From the NCBI RefSeq assembly GCF_030700245.1, contig NZ_JAUYZI010000009.1, forward strand, positions 62,001 through 126,000: 64,000 bases of DNA. The letters run 5' to 3'. A program made the position numbers and the translations under genes. The notes beneath the pieces are model-generated. The model worked only from the letters and a program-made list of their open reading frames with translations. It was not told the DNA's origin and made no database searches. Of this stretch, positions 8,665-17,690 are shown piece after piece (position 1 is the first letter of the stretch; each line of letters begins with the position of its first letter). This DNA comes from Methylobacterium amylolyticum (lineage in GTDB: Bacteria; Pseudomonadota; Alphaproteobacteria; Rhizobiales; Beijerinckiaceae).

Positions 8665-8929
8665 GGCGCCAATCCTCGGGCTCGACGCCCTCGGCATCGA
8701 TGCGGAAGACGATGGAAGCCTGCCGCTGAGATCCGAGGGTGCGCAGGCCCGGGCGAAGATCGTCGCGCCGGGTTCCGCGCTCGGGAAACGCCCCCAGCCG
8801 CAGGCAGGCCCCTTCGAGGCGCGCAATATAGGCAGCGGCGCGGTCGTGACCGGACTGCCCGGCGATGTGGGCGTAGAGATCGAGCAGGTCCGCGAGCGTC
8901 GCCGGTCGGAAGCGGACCTTAACGGCCAC
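8528..8929 (-). CDS. parE: RelE/ParE-type toxin with abnormal C-terminal run-on
   Basis: The product starts VAVKVRFRPATLADLLDLYA and carries the ParE helix pair (DRAAAYIARLEGACLRLG) and central GTRRDDLRPGLRTL. Strand 4 is seen as ASIVFRID. Where ParE proteins normally finish with an ILRVLHGxRD-like segment, this frame instead reads into a basic Arg/Gly/Pro-rich tail of about 45 residues that is antisense to the end of opgH. I looked at the other two frames and found no canonical end either. The toxin is therefore probably C-terminally eroded and may be inactive. The GTG start at 8929 overlaps the parD stop by 11 bases. Confidence 0.6.
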   Translation of the reverse strand: MAVKVRFRPATLADLLDLYAHIAGQSGHDRAAAYIARLEGACLRLGAFPERGTRRDDLRPGLRTLGSQRQASIVFRIDAEGVEPEDWRLTPRRRRRARRRARPRGGPGGRGSPARRGSGRVRRVPGPAPCRRR

Positions 8930-9197
8930 GCCGGAGGGCTTCGACCTGCTCGGCGTGATGCGCGCGCACCTGTGCGAACGCCTCCTCCACCGGGATCGAC
9001 GGTCTGGGATCGTCGAAGGCCGCGGTGATCGCACGCTTTAGGTGGTCACGGTGCGCGGCGAGGTCGGCGTCCCGGCCTTCCAACAGGCGCAAGCCCGCCT
9101 GCACGACCTCGCTGACCGTCCGAAACCGGCCCTGCGCGATCTGCTCCCGCACGAAGCCGTCGAGATGGGCATCGAGATCGACGTGGGGCATCGGCAT
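8919..9197 (-). CDS. parD: ParD-type antitoxin
   Basis: A 92-residue type II antitoxin. The N-terminal ribbon-helix-helix is clear: VDLDAHLDGFVREQIAQGRF, then TVSEVVQAGLRLLE. It is followed by a charged, flexible C-terminal part (VEEAFAQVRAHHAEQVEALR) that would wrap the toxin. The ATG at 9197 has GGAG close upstream; ATG 9191 is an alternative. It is the first gene of a parD-parE pair and should autoregulate it. The 280 bases upstream (9198-9477) hold no gene. Confidence 0.82.
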   Translation of the reverse strand: MPMPHVDLDAHLDGFVREQIAQGRFRTVSEVVQAGLRLLEGRDADLAAHRDHLKRAITAAFDDPRPSIPVEEAFAQVRAHHAEQVEALRRGR

Positions 9198-9477
9198 CGT
9201 CTCCGTCAGCGAGGTCTAGACGGCGCGACGCGACCTGACAACGCACGGGCCGGATCGGCGCATCGGGCATCGCAGCGCGGACGACCTCTCTCGATACGGT
9301 CAAGCTGCCACAGTGTTGCCACGACGTCACGGCGCTGCCGGAACGGCCCGGCGGGCGGGTTTCAGGCTTGGCTTTGGGGCGCGAGCGTTTAGGCCTTGGT
9401 GAGGATCGGCACGCCATCGTGCCCGCCAGAGTCCCCCGCGTTCCCAACCCATCCGCGCCTGCCCTCGTGAGGCTTTG

Positions 9478-10140
9478 ATGCGTCGTTTCCTCCCCGCCCT
9501 GATCGGGCTTTTCGGCGCGGCCGCCTGCACCGCGCCGGCCCTCGCCTACGAGATCGACCCGCTCACCCGCCAGCCCCTCGACAACGCCCTGACCGTGCGC
9601 GTGCGCCCGCAGGCGGTCGAGACCGTCGCGGTGCCCGTCGCCAACGCCGCCCTCAACACGGTCGACCCGCTCAACGACGCGGCCGTGCCGCAGATGTCGG
9701 CGATCCCGCGCGAGACCGTGGCCTATAACGGCCCCTACGGCCCCGGCACCATCGTGGTCTCCACCGCCGAGCGGCGCCTCTACTACGTGATGGGCGGCGG
9801 CCAGGCCCTGCGCTACGGCGTCGGCGTCGGGCGTCCCGGCTTCACCTGGGGCGGCGCGCAGACCATCACCATGAAGCGCGAGTGGCCGGACTGGCGTCCC
9901 CCGGCGACCATGCTGCGCCGCCGCCCCGACCTGCCGCGCTATATGAAGGGCGGCGTCGAGAACCCGCTCGGCGCCCGCGCCATGTATCTCGGCGGCACGA
10001 TCTACCGCATCCACGGCTCGAACGAGCCGGAGACCATCGGCACCGCCGTGTCCTCGGGCTGCATCCGCATGACCAACGACGACGTGATGGACCTCTACAC
10101 CCGCGCCAAGGTCGGCACGAAGGTCATCGTCCAGCGCTGA
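9478..10140 (+). CDS. L,D-transpeptidase (YkuD domain)
   Basis: Exported enzyme that forms 3-3 cross-links in peptidoglycan or attaches proteins to it. Residues 1-23 are a Sec signal (MRRFLPALIGLFGAAACTAP, cleavage after ALA). The YkuD domain runs from about residue 90, with GTIVVSTAERRLYYV, and ends with the catalytic block IHGSNEPETIGTAVSSGCIR. His and Cys of the HxSxxxxxxxSSGCxR pattern are both present, with the Cys near residue 195. The length of 220 residues fits alphaproteobacterial ErfK/YbiS/YcfS-like proteins. The ATG at 9478 is preceded by GTGAGG. Confidence 0.92.
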   Translation: MRRFLPALIGLFGAAACTAPALAYEIDPLTRQPLDNALTVRVRPQAVETVAVPVANAALNTVDPLNDAAVPQMSAIPRETVAYNGPYGPGTIVVSTAERRLYYVMGGGQALRYGVGVGRPGFTWGGAQTITMKREWPDWRPPATMLRRRPDLPRYMKGGVENPLGARAMYLGGTIYRIHGSNEPETIGTAVSSGCIRMTNDDVMDLYTRAKVGTKVIVQR

Positions 10141-10165
10141 TCCGTTTCGAGAGCGTTTCGGGGGA

Positions 10166-10190
10166 GGGCCGGCGGCGACGCCGGCCCTTT
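10166..10190. terminator. Rho-independent-type hairpin between convergent genes
   Basis: GGGCCGGCG at 10166-10174 pairs perfectly with CGCCGGCCC at 10179-10187 across a GCGA tetraloop, followed by TTT. It lies 25 bases after the L,D-transpeptidase stop and just before the convergent cupin stop, so it may serve both strands. The T-run is short. Confidence 0.7.
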
Positions 10191-10195
10191 CGCGT

Positions 10196-10525
10196 TCAAC
10201 CCGTCTCGGGCAGCGTCACCAGCGCGTCCGGCCGCTTCACCTCGATCTCGACGAAGGCGATCGGGTGGTCGGAGCCGTTCATCACGTCGTGGCGGATCCC
10301 GGCGGGACGGCTGTAGGCCTGCCCCGCCGCCAGCGCCGTGTCGGTCACGGCCTGCCCGTCGTGGACGCGCAGGATCCCGTCCACCAGCATCACCACGAAG
10401 TAGGGCCAGCCGTGCGCGTGCCAGCCGGTGGCGGCGCCGGGCGGGAAATCCCAGCGGGTGATGCGGACCGTCGCGTCGTCCTGCTGGACGGTCGCCACCG
10501 CGGGGATCGTGCAGGCGAAGGCCAT
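10196..10525 (-). CDS. Cupin-domain protein
   Basis: A 109-residue single-domain cupin. Cupin motif 1 is seen as GAATGWHAHGWPYFVVMLVDG, which keeps two His and is followed by ILRVHDG; motif 2 is PAGIRHDVMNGSD. Two His in motif 1 and one in motif 2 could bind a metal. Substrate or regulatory role is unknown. Small cupins of this type are often linked to secondary metabolism or sugar epimers, but context gives no clue. It lies 13 bases downstream of the DUF971 gene on the same strand, so the two may be co-transcribed. Confidence 0.8.
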   Translation of the reverse strand: MAFACTIPAVATVQQDDATVRITRWDFPPGAATGWHAHGWPYFVVMLVDGILRVHDGQAVTDTALAAGQAYSRPAGIRHDVMNGSDHPIAFVEIEVKRPDALVTLPETG

Positions 10526-10538
10526 CGCGCCAGCCCCG

Positions 10539-10967
10539 TCAGTGGCAGCCGCAGGAGCCCGAGCCGCCGCCGCCGCCCTTGGCGGGCGCCGCCGTGTCGC
10601 GGTCGAGGCCGCGCTCGGCGAGTTCCGTGAGGTAGGTCCGCCAGCGCGCGTCGTAGTCGCGCCCCAGCTCGTGCAGGTAGCCCCAGCCGAAGATGCCGGT
10701 GTCGTGCAGGTCGTCGAAGCCGAGCTTGACCGCGTAGTTGCCCACCGGCTCCACCGCCAGGATCTCGACGCGGCGCTTGCCGCCGAGCACCTTGCGCTCG
10801 GCCGGCGAGTGCCCCTGCACTTCGGCCGACGGGCTCGACACCCGCAGGTACTCGGCCGGCAGGGTGTAGCGCCCGCCGTCGTCGAAGGCGACGTTCAGGG
10901 CCCGCCGGTCGGCCGACAGGCGGATCTCGGTCGGCCATGGAGTCTCGGTCACGGTCACACTCCTCAC
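10539..10967 (-). CDS. DUF971 (gamma-butyrobetaine-hydroxylase-like N-terminal domain) protein
   Basis: A protein of 142 residues. The DUF971 domain spans roughly residues 8-105: [38 protein letters not shown], and the signature [15 protein letters not shown]. The C-terminus is unusual, a Gly-rich linker ending SGSCGCH, a possible metal or Fe-S contact. DUF971 proteins are often associated with Fe-S and cofactor genes, and here the neighbour upstream, read divergently, is the Fe-S enzyme gene moaA. A specific reaction is not known. A start at a later Val is possible. Confidence 0.82.
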   Translation of the reverse strand: MRSVTVTETPWPTEIRLSADRRALNVAFDDGGRYTLPAEYLRVSSPSAEVQGHSPAERKVLGGKRRVEILAVEPVGNYAVKLGFDDLHDTGIFGWGYLHELGRDYDARWRTYLTELAERGLDRDTAAPAKGGGGGSGSCGCH

Positions 10968-11032
10968 GCATTCGCGCGCCGCGACCCCGGGCGCGCTTGC
11001 CCGCGGACGCGCCGGACATCATATCCGGGGTG

Positions 11033-12106
11033 ATGCTCGATGACATCTCCCGTCCGCCGCAGAATCCGGCGCCGCAGGATGGCGCGCTCCGGCCATCCGA
11101 GGCCGGCGCGCCCGCGCCGCTGATCGACCCGTTCCAGCGGGCGATCACCTACCTGCGCATCTCGGTCACCGATCGCTGCGACCTGCGCTGCGCCTACTGC
11201 ATGTCCGAGCACATGGAGTTCCTGCCCAAGCGCGACCTGCTCAGCCTGGAGGAACTGGACCGGCTCTGCGGCGTGTTCATCGCCCGCGGCGTGCGGAAGT
11301 TGCGGATCACCGGCGGCGAGCCGCTGGTGCGGCGCGACATCATGCACCTGTTCCGCCGCCTGTCGCGCCATCTCGATTCGGGGGCGCTGCGCGAGCTGAC
11401 GCTCACCACCAACGGCACGCAGCTCGCCCGCTTCGCGCCGGAACTGGCCCGGCTGGGCGTGCGCCGGGTCAACGTTTCCCTCGACACCCTCGACCCGGAC
11501 AAGTTCCGCGCCATCACCCGCCGCGGCGACCTCGCGGTGGTGCTCGGCGGGATCGAGGCGGCGCGGGCGGCCGGCATGCAGGTCAAGATCAACGCCGTGG
11601 CCCTGCGCGACCTCAACGCCGACGAGATCCCGGACATGATCGCCTGGGCCCACGGGCTCGGCATGGACATGACGTTGATCGAGGTGATGCCGCTCGGCGA
11701 GGTCGAGGCCGACCGCACCGACCAGTTCCTGCCGCTCTCGGTCGCCCGCCAGCGCCTGGAGAGCCGCTACACCCTGACGCCGCTGCCCGACCGCACCGGC
11801 GGCCCCGCCCGCTACGTCCGCGTCGAGGAGACCGGCGGCCGGCTCGGCTTCATCACGCCGCTGACCCACAATTTCTGCGAGAGCTGCAACCGGGTGCGCC
11901 TGACCTGCACCGGTCAGCTCTACATGTGCCTCGGCCAGGAGGATTCTTCGGATCTGCGCGCCGTGCTGCGCGCCAGCGAGGACGACACCGTGCTGGCCCG
12001 GGCGGTGGAGGAGGCGATCGCCCGCAAGCCGAAGGGCCACGACTTCGTCATCGCCCGCCGCCGCCCGGCGGCCGTGCCGCGGCACATGAGCGTGACGGGC
12101 GGTTAG
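11033..12106 (+). CDS. moaA: GTP 3',8-cyclase MoaA
   Basis: Radical-SAM enzyme that converts GTP to 3',8-cyclo-GTP, the first step of molybdenum-cofactor biosynthesis. The N-terminal 4Fe-4S motif is CDLRCAYC and the C-terminal cluster ligands are [15 protein letters not shown]. The [14 protein letters not shown]-binding block is present. The protein ends in MSVTGG; the last two glycines are required in this family. 357 residues with an N-terminal extension of about 30 residues before the core. The start at ATG 11033 was chosen because the frame further upstream is Arg/Pro-rich and overlaps the divergent DUF971 gene. Confidence 0.95.
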   Translation: MLDDISRPPQNPAPQDGALRPSEAGAPAPLIDPFQRAITYLRISVTDRCDLRCAYCMSEHMEFLPKRDLLSLEELDRLCGVFIARGVRKLRITGGEPLVRRDIMHLFRRLSRHLDSGALRELTLTTNGTQLARFAPELARLGVRRVNVSLDTLDPDKFRAITRRGDLAVVLGGIEAARAAGMQVKINAVALRDLNADEIPDMIAWAHGLGMDMTLIEVMPLGEVEADRTDQFLPLSVARQRLESRYTLTPLPDRTGGPARYVRVEETGGRLGFITPLTHNFCESCNRVRLTCTGQLYMCLGQEDSSDLRAVLRASEDDTVLARAVEEAIARKPKGHDFVIARRRPAAVPRHMSVTGG

Positions 12107-12157
12107 CCGGCTCAAGGCCCGCACCCGACCGGGGCGTTCGGGCTCCGACACCCGCAC

Positions 12158-12250
12158 CCTCATCGCGAGCCGGAGACGAAGCGACCCGGGGCGACGCGAG
12201 GCCCACAAGCGTGGCGCGGCTGGATTGCTTCGCTCCGCTCGCAATGACGG
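12158..12250. repeat. Palindromic intergenic repeat, family A, copy 2
   Basis: CATCGCGAGCCGGAGACGAA begins the left arm and TTGCTTCGCTCCGCTCGCAA ends the right arm, with about 40 bases between them. It lies between the convergent moaA and radA genes, where it could act as a bidirectional terminator. Confidence 0.78.
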
Positions 12251-12287
12251 TAAGAAGCCGGGACAGGTTTTCGATCGAAGGGTCGGA

Positions 12288-13748
12288 TCAGGCGTCCTCG
12301 TCCGCGTAGCGGGGTGCGGACCGTCCCCGCTGACCGCCGCGCCGCGGGGCGGTCGCGCCGATCCCGGCCACGAGGTCGGCGATGTGCCGCAGGCTCTCGA
12401 CGCTCATCGCCTTGTCGCCCTCGCCGCGGCCGTCCGACCGACCGGTCTCGGAGCGACTCTGCGGCGTCAGCGCCTTGCCGAAGCCGAGCTTCTGCGCCTC
12501 CTTGAGCCGGGCCCCGGTCTGGGCGACGGGCCGGATCGCCCCGGAGAGGCCGATCTCCCCGAAAAAGACGGTCTCCGGCGGCAGCACCGCCCCCGACAGG
12601 GACGAGACCAGGGCGGCGGCCACCGCCAGGTCCGCCGCCGGCTCGGTGATGCGCAGGCCCCCGGCGACGTTGAGGTAGACGTCGTGGGCGCCGAGCCGGA
12701 TGCCGCCGTGCGCCTCCAGCACGGCCAGCACCATGGACAGCCGGTTCGGGTCCCAGCCGACCACGGCGCGGCGGGGCATGCCCAGCGACGAGGGGGCGAC
12801 CAGCGCCTGGATCTCGACGAGCAGCGGCCGCGTGCCCTCCATGCCCGCGAACACGGCCGTGCCCGCCGCCTGATGGTCGCGGCCGGCCAGGAACAGGGCG
12901 GAGGGGTTCGGCACCTCGCTGAGACCCGCGTCGGTCATCTCGAACACGCCGATCTCGTCGGTCGGGCCGAAGCGGTTCTTCACCGCCCGCAGGATGCGGA
13001 AATGGTGGCCCTGGTCGCCCTCGAAGGAGGCGACGGCATCGACCATGTGCTCGACGACCCGCGGTCCCGCGATCTGCCCGTCCTTGGTGACGTGGCCGAC
13101 GAGGATCACCGCCGTGCCGGTGGTCTTGGCGAAGCGGATCAGGGCCTGGGCCGAGGAGCGCACCTGCGTGACCGTGCCCGGCGCCGATTCCACCGTCTCG
13201 GTCCACATGGTCTGGATCGAGTCGATGATCGCCAGCGCCGGCGGGCGGCCCTGGCTCAGCGTCTCGACGATGTCCTCGACGTTGGTCTCGGCGGCGAGCT
13301 GCACCGGGTGGCGGCTCAGCCCCAGGCGCTCGGCGCGCAGCCGCACCTGCCCCACCGCCTCCTCGCCGGAGATGTAGGCGACGCGCTCGCCCTGCGCCGC
13401 CATCGCGGCGGACGCCTGCATCAGCAGGGTCGACTTGCCGATGCCGGGATCGCCGCCGAGCAGGATCACCGAGCCGCGCACGAAGCCGCCGCCGGTCACC
13501 CGGTCCAGCTCGCCGATGCCCGAGGCGACCCGGGGCGCCTCCTTGGCCTCGCCGGTCAGCCCCTCCAGCGGGAAGACCCGGCCGCGGGCGCGCGAGGGCC
13601 GGGTGGCGGCCGGGCCGGACTGGCCGGGGGCGGCGGCCGCCTCCTCGACGATCGTGTTCCAGCCGTTGCACGCCTCGCAGCGCCCCCGCCAGCGGTTGTA
13701 GACCGCCCCGCAGGACTGGCAGACGAAGGTCTGATGGATCTTGGCCAT
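12288..13748 (-). CDS. radA: DNA repair protein RadA (Sms)
   Basis: Helicase-like RecA paralogue that helps branch migration in recombinational repair. The order is: zinc finger CQSCG...CEAC at about residues 10-27; RecA-type ATPase with Walker A GGDPGIGKS at about 98-106; the RadA-specific KNRFG motif (AVKNRFGPTDEIGVFEM); and a C-terminal Lon-protease-like domain (AVLEAHGGIRLGAHDVYLNV). 486 residues is normal. The ATG at 13748 was chosen because MAKIHQTFVCQSCG is the typical start; the frame stays open upstream only as shadow coding over alr. The gene order alr-radA, with cvpA-purF close by, is conserved in alphaproteobacteria. Confidence 0.95.
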   Translation of the reverse strand: MAKIHQTFVCQSCGAVYNRWRGRCEACNGWNTIVEEAAAAPGQSGPAATRPSRARGRVFPLEGLTGEAKEAPRVASGIGELDRVTGGGFVRGSVILLGGDPGIGKSTLLMQASAAMAAQGERVAYISGEEAVGQVRLRAERLGLSRHPVQLAAETNVEDIVETLSQGRPPALAIIDSIQTMWTETVESAPGTVTQVRSSAQALIRFAKTTGTAVILVGHVTKDGQIAGPRVVEHMVDAVASFEGDQGHHFRILRAVKNRFGPTDEIGVFEMTDAGLSEVPNPSALFLAGRDHQAAGTAVFAGMEGTRPLLVEIQALVAPSSLGMPRRAVVGWDPNRLSMVLAVLEAHGGIRLGAHDVYLNVAGGLRITEPAADLAVAAALVSSLSGAVLPPETVFFGEIGLSGAIRPVAQTGARLKEAQKLGFGKALTPQSRSETGRSDGRGEGDKAMSVESLRHIADLVAGIGATAPRRGGQRGRSAPRYADEDA

Positions 13749-13780
13749 GCGCTTCGGGATTCCGCCCGTCCAACGGCGCC

Positions 13781-13904
13781 TCCCACCCGCGCCCTCGTCC
13801 TGAGGTGCTGCGAAGCAGCCTCGAAGGAGGGCTCCAGGAATCGCGCGACCGCTGGAGGTCTCCTTCGAGGCCCGCTCGCGCGGGCACCTCAGGATGAGGG
13901 CGTG
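13781..13904. repeat. Palindromic intergenic repeat, family B, copy 1
   Basis: Outer arms CCTGAGGTGCTGCGAAGCAG and GGGCACCTCAGGATGAGGGC flank an inner inverted pair, CCTCGAAGGAGGGCTCCAG and CTGGAGGTCTCCTTCGAGG. The whole can form one long nested hairpin. Further copies are at 17486-17615 and 62769-62905. It separates alr from radA on the same strand. Confidence 0.8.
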
Positions 13905-13927
13905 TGCAGGAGACGCCGGGACTTCGC

Positions 13928-15121
13928 CTACCCTACATAGTTTCGAACATAACGGGAACCCAGCCCGGTGAGGATCTCGTAGCCGATCGTGCCCGCGGCG
14001 CGGCCGACCGCGTCGACGTCGAGGGCGTCGCCGATCAGCACCGCGCAGGCACCGCGGCTTGCCTCCGGCGCCCCCGTCACGTCGAGGATGATCAGGTCCA
14101 TCGAGACGAGGCCGAGGATCGGGCAGGGCACGCCGCCGACGAGGGCGTGGCCGCGCCCGCTGATCGCCCGGGGGAAGCCGTCGGCGTAGCCGAGCGACAG
14201 GGTCGCGAGGCGGCTGGGGGCCGGCGCCGTCCAGCGGCCGTTGTAGCCGGCGCTCGCCCCGGCCTCGACATCCCGGACCTGGAGGATCGGCGCCTCCAGC
14301 CGCACCACCGGCCGCATCGGGTTCTCCCCCGCCTCCGGCGTCGGGTTGCCGCCGAACAGGGCGTAGCCGGGCCGCAGCAGGTCGTGGCGGGCGCCGTCGA
14401 GGAAGATTCCGGACGAGTTGGCGAGCGAGCCCGGGAGACCGGGATAGGCCGCGCGCACCCGGGCGAAATCGGCGATCTGGCGGGCGTTGACGGGATCGCC
14501 CGGCCGCTCGGCGCTGACGAAGTGGCTCATCACGAGGTCGATCCCGGCCGCGGCGATCCGGGGATCGCCCGCGAGCGCCACGGCCTCGGGCACCGGCAGC
14601 CCGAGCCGGTTCATGCCGGTATCGACGTGGAGCGCGGCGGGGAGCCGGCCCGCGGAGAAGGCCGCCCAGTCCGACAGCTCCTCGGCGCTGCCGACCACCG
14701 GGCGCAGGCGCGGTTCGGCGTAGGCCGAGCCGGCGCCGGGCGGCAGACCGTTCAGGACGTAGATGTCCGCGTCTGGCAGGCAGGCGCGGGCGGCGAGCCC
14801 CTCGGCGAGATGGGCGACGAAGAACGTCCGGCAGCCGGCCGCCCACAGGGCCGGGCCGACCCGGGCGATCCCGCAGCCGTAGGCGTCGGCCTTGATCACG
14901 GCGGCGCACGGGGCCCCGCCCCGCGCGGCGAGGCGCCGCCAGTTCTCCGCGACCGCGCCGAGATCGATCGTCAGCCGGGCGCCGTGCACGCCGCGCGCGT
15001 CTCCCGTACCGGTGCCCGTCACGCCGCCACCCGTCACCCGGTCACTCCCGATGCGCCGCTCACCGCCGCCCGGATGCACCAGCCGGGCCGCCGATGCCAG
15101 ATCGCCGACATGCGTGCTCAT
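13928..15121 (-). CDS. alr: Alanine racemase
   Basis: PLP enzyme that interconverts L- and D-alanine for peptidoglycan. The PLP lysine is K77 in AVIKADAYGCG and the second catalytic base is the Tyr near residue 293 in AGYNGRW. SLGYADGFPRA and the C-terminal SMDLIILDVT are also typical. The ATG at 15121 is preceded by AGAGGAG at good spacing; ATG 15139 is possible. An extra 45-residue Gly/Arg-rich N-terminus precedes the barrel start (ARLTIDLGAVAENWRRL), longer than in most Alr proteins. Confidence 0.93.
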   Translation of the reverse strand: MSTHVGDLASAARLVHPGGGERRIGSDRVTGGGVTGTGTGDARGVHGARLTIDLGAVAENWRRLAARGGAPCAAVIKADAYGCGIARVGPALWAAGCRTFFVAHLAEGLAARACLPDADIYVLNGLPPGAGSAYAEPRLRPVVGSAEELSDWAAFSAGRLPAALHVDTGMNRLGLPVPEAVALAGDPRIAAAGIDLVMSHFVSAERPGDPVNARQIADFARVRAAYPGLPGSLANSSGIFLDGARHDLLRPGYALFGGNPTPEAGENPMRPVVRLEAPILQVRDVEAGASAGYNGRWTAPAPSRLATLSLGYADGFPRAISGRGHALVGGVPCPILGLVSMDLIILDVTGAPEASRGACAVLIGDALDVDAVGRAAGTIGYEILTGLGSRYVRNYVG

Positions 15122-15271
15122 CGCGCTCCTCTGATGCATCCGCAGCACAGGCCGAGATGTGCGGAAGCGGACGAGGGTGACGGCCGAGGTTCCGCGCGGT
15201 ATACGTAGGCGGCGGTCCCGGGGAGCCGCAGCATGTCCGCGGCATCCCCCGTGCGGTTCTGAAGTCTCTCG

Positions 15272-15886
15272 ATGCCGTTCACCGTCCTCGATCTCGTCGT
15301 GCTCGGCATCGTCGCCGTCTCCGCGCTGCTGGCGGCGGTGCGCGGCGTCACCCGCGAAGTGCTGGCGATCATCGCCTGGGTCGCGGCGGCGGCGGTGGCG
15401 TGGTCGTTCTACCCGCTGCTCCTGCCCACCGTGAAGCAGCACGTGAGCAGCGACACGGTCGCGCTCGTGGCCTCCATCGCCGCGATCTTCCTCGGCACGC
15501 TGATCATCGTGTCGATCATCACCGTGAAGGTCTCCGACGTGGTGCTCGACTCGCGCATCGGCGCGGTGGACCGCTCGCTCGGCTTCCTGTTCGGCGCGGC
15601 CCGCGGCTTCCTGATCTGCGTGATCGGCTGGGTGTTCCTGTCCTGGCTGGTGCAGGGCAAGGTGCCGGACTGGGCGGCGCAGGCGCGCTCGCGGCCGATG
15701 CTGGAGAAGTCCGGCGACGCCCTGGTGGCGCAACTGCCCGAGAACCCGGAAGGCTTCCTCAAGCAGTTCAAGAAGCCGAAGCCCGCTACGCCGCCGAACG
15801 AGGCGGCCGACGCGCCGGCGGACGGCGACGCCGCGCCGCAGCGCCGCACCGAGACGGCCCCGGCACCGGCCCCCGCGCGCCGCTGA
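15272..15886 (+). CDS. cvpA: CvpA family membrane protein
   Basis: A 204-residue inner-membrane protein with four predicted hydrophobic segments in the first 130 residues (LDLVVLGIVAVSALLAAV, VLAIIAWVAAAAVAW, ALVASIAAIFLGTLIIVSII, RGFLICVIGWVFLSWLV). A cytoplasmic or periplasmic charged tail follows, ending in Pro/Ala-rich repeats. CvpA is linked to purF in many proteobacteria and affects colicin V production and envelope stress tolerance. Here purF follows after 100 bases on the same strand. Divergent from alr across 150 bases. Confidence 0.9.
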   Translation: MPFTVLDLVVLGIVAVSALLAAVRGVTREVLAIIAWVAAAAVAWSFYPLLLPTVKQHVSSDTVALVASIAAIFLGTLIIVSIITVKVSDVVLDSRIGAVDRSLGFLFGAARGFLICVIGWVFLSWLVQGKVPDWAAQARSRPMLEKSGDALVAQLPENPEGFLKQFKKPKPATPPNEAADAPADGDAAPQRRTETAPAPAPARR

Positions 15887-15986
15887 CCTGCGGCCGGCGC
15901 CGTTGGCCGCGGTGCGGGAAGCGATTACATGACGCTCGCGTGACGCGCGCCGTGCGCGGTCCCGTCGCCGCCCCGGGGGCTGTCCA

Positions 15987-17465
15987 GTGATCGAGTCCAT
16001 CCCGTCCCGAGCCGACACCGCCGATCTCGACCTCGACGGCGACACGCTGCGCGAGGAGTGCGGCGTGTTCGGCATCTTCGGCCACCCCGACGCCTCGGCG
16101 GTGGTGGCGCTCGGCCTCCACGCGCTCCAGCACCGCGGGCAGGAGGCGGCCGGCATCGTCTCCTTCGACGGCGCGGTGTTCCATTCCGAGCGGCGGCCGG
16201 GCCTCGTCGGCGACTCGTTCTCGGACGGGGGGACGATCGAGCGCCTGAAGGGCCGCGCGGCCATCGGCCACGTGCGCTACTCGACCACCGGCGGCACCAT
16301 CCTGCGCAACGTCCAGCCGCTGTTCGCGGAGCTGGCGAGCGGCGGGCTCGCGGTGGCCCACAACGGCAACCTCACCAACGCCCTGTCGATCCGCCGCGAC
16401 CTCGTGCGCGACGGCGCGATCACCCAGTCAACCTCCGACACCGAGGTGATCCTCCATCTGGCCGCCCGCTCGCGCAAACCGCGGATCATCGAGCGCTTCA
16501 TCGACGCGCTGCGGGAGATCCAGGGCGCCTACGCGATCGTGGCGCTGACCAACAAGAAGCTGATCGGCGCCCGCGATCCGCTCGGCATCCGCCCGCTGGT
16601 GCTCGGCGAGCTCGACGGGCGCTACCTGCTGGCCTCCGAGACCTGCGCGCTCGACATCATCGGCGCCCGGTTCGTGCGCGACATCGAGAACGGCGAGGTC
16701 GTGGTGATCTCCGACGAAGGGATCGAGTCGATCCGCTTCGCCGAGGCGCGGCCGATGCGGCCGTGCATCTTCGAGTACATCTACTTCGCCCGGCCCGACT
16801 CCGTGGTGAACGGCAAGAGCGTCTACGCGGTGCGCAAGGCGATCGGCCACGAGCTCGCCCGGGAGGCGGGGGTCGCCGCCGACGTGGTGGTGCCGGTACC
16901 CGATTCCGGCGTGCCGGCCGCTTTGGGCTTCGCGCAGGAGACCGGCATCCCATTCGAGATGGGGATCATCCGCAACCACTATGTCGGCCGCACCTTCATC
17001 CAGCCGACGCAATCGGTGCGCGAACTCGGCGTGCGGATGAAGCACTCGGCCAACCGCGCGGCGATCGAGGGCAAGAGCATCGTCCTCGTCGACGACAGCC
17101 TCGTGCGCGGCACCACCTCGGTGAAGATCGTGCGGATGATGCGCGAGGCCGGGGCGCGGGAGGTTCACTTCCGCATCGCGAGCCCGCCGATCACCCACCC
17201 GGACTTCTACGGCATCGACACGCCGGAGCGGGAGAAGCTGCTCGCCGCGACCCACGACCTCGAGGGCATGCGCCGGTACATCGGCGCCGACTCGCTCGCC
17301 TTCCTGTCGATCCCGGGCCTGTACCGGGCGATGGGCGAGACGGGGCGCGACGCCGCCTGCCCGCAATACACCGACCATTGCTTCACCGGCGACTACCCGA
17401 CCGGGCTGACCGATCTCTCCATCGCCGGCGAGCGGCGTTTCGCCATGCTGGCCGAGGCCGACTGA
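15987..17465 (+). CDS. purF: Amidophosphoribosyltransferase
   Basis: First committed step of purine synthesis: PRPP plus glutamine gives phosphoribosylamine. The N-terminal glutamine amidotransferase nucleophile is the Cys near residue 25 in REECGVFGIFG, so a short propeptide of about 24 residues should be removed. The PRPP-binding motif IVLVDDSLVRGTT lies around residues 365-377. 492 residues. The start is GTG at 15987. Transcription may end at the family B palindrome that follows directly. Confidence 0.96.
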   Translation: MIESIPSRADTADLDLDGDTLREECGVFGIFGHPDASAVVALGLHALQHRGQEAAGIVSFDGAVFHSERRPGLVGDSFSDGGTIERLKGRAAIGHVRYSTTGGTILRNVQPLFAELASGGLAVAHNGNLTNALSIRRDLVRDGAITQSTSDTEVILHLAARSRKPRIIERFIDALREIQGAYAIVALTNKKLIGARDPLGIRPLVLGELDGRYLLASETCALDIIGARFVRDIENGEVVVISDEGIESIRFAEARPMRPCIFEYIYFARPDSVVNGKSVYAVRKAIGHELAREAGVAADVVVPVPDSGVPAALGFAQETGIPFEMGIIRNHYVGRTFIQPTQSVRELGVRMKHSANRAAIEGKSIVLVDDSLVRGTTSVKIVRMMREAGAREVHFRIASPPITHPDFYGIDTPEREKLLAATHDLEGMRRYIGADSLAFLSIPGLYRAMGETGRDAACPQYTDHCFTGDYPTGLTDLSIAGERRFAMLAEAD

Positions 17466-17485
17466 GCGCCGTTCGACCGGTTCAC

Positions 17486-17615
17486 CCCACCCGCGCCCTC
17501 ATCCTGAGGTGCTGCGGAGCAGCCTCGAAGGAGGGCTCCAGAAGTCGCTGCGATCCCTGGAAGCCTCCTTCGAGGCTCGCTGACGCGGGCACCTCAGGAT
17601 GAGGGCGCGGGTGGG
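17486..17615. repeat. Palindromic intergenic repeat, family B, copy 2
   Basis: This is the most symmetric copy: CCACCCGCGCCCTCATCCTG on the left mirrors CAGGATGAGGGCGCGGGTGG on the right, with the inner CTCGAAGGAGG/CCTCCTTCGAG pair between. It begins about 20 bases after the purF stop and precedes the SDR gene. Confidence 0.85.
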
Positions 17616-17690
17616 ATCGGAGAGACTTCGTCCTTCGCCAATCGTCGCAATCACCGTCACCGGTGGCCAGAGGATCCCGAGAACCGTCGC

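Noticed and set aside
8600..8690. Frameshift that would restore a canonical ParE C-terminus
   Set aside because: Both other frames were read through the region and neither gives the ILxxLHGxRD-like end.
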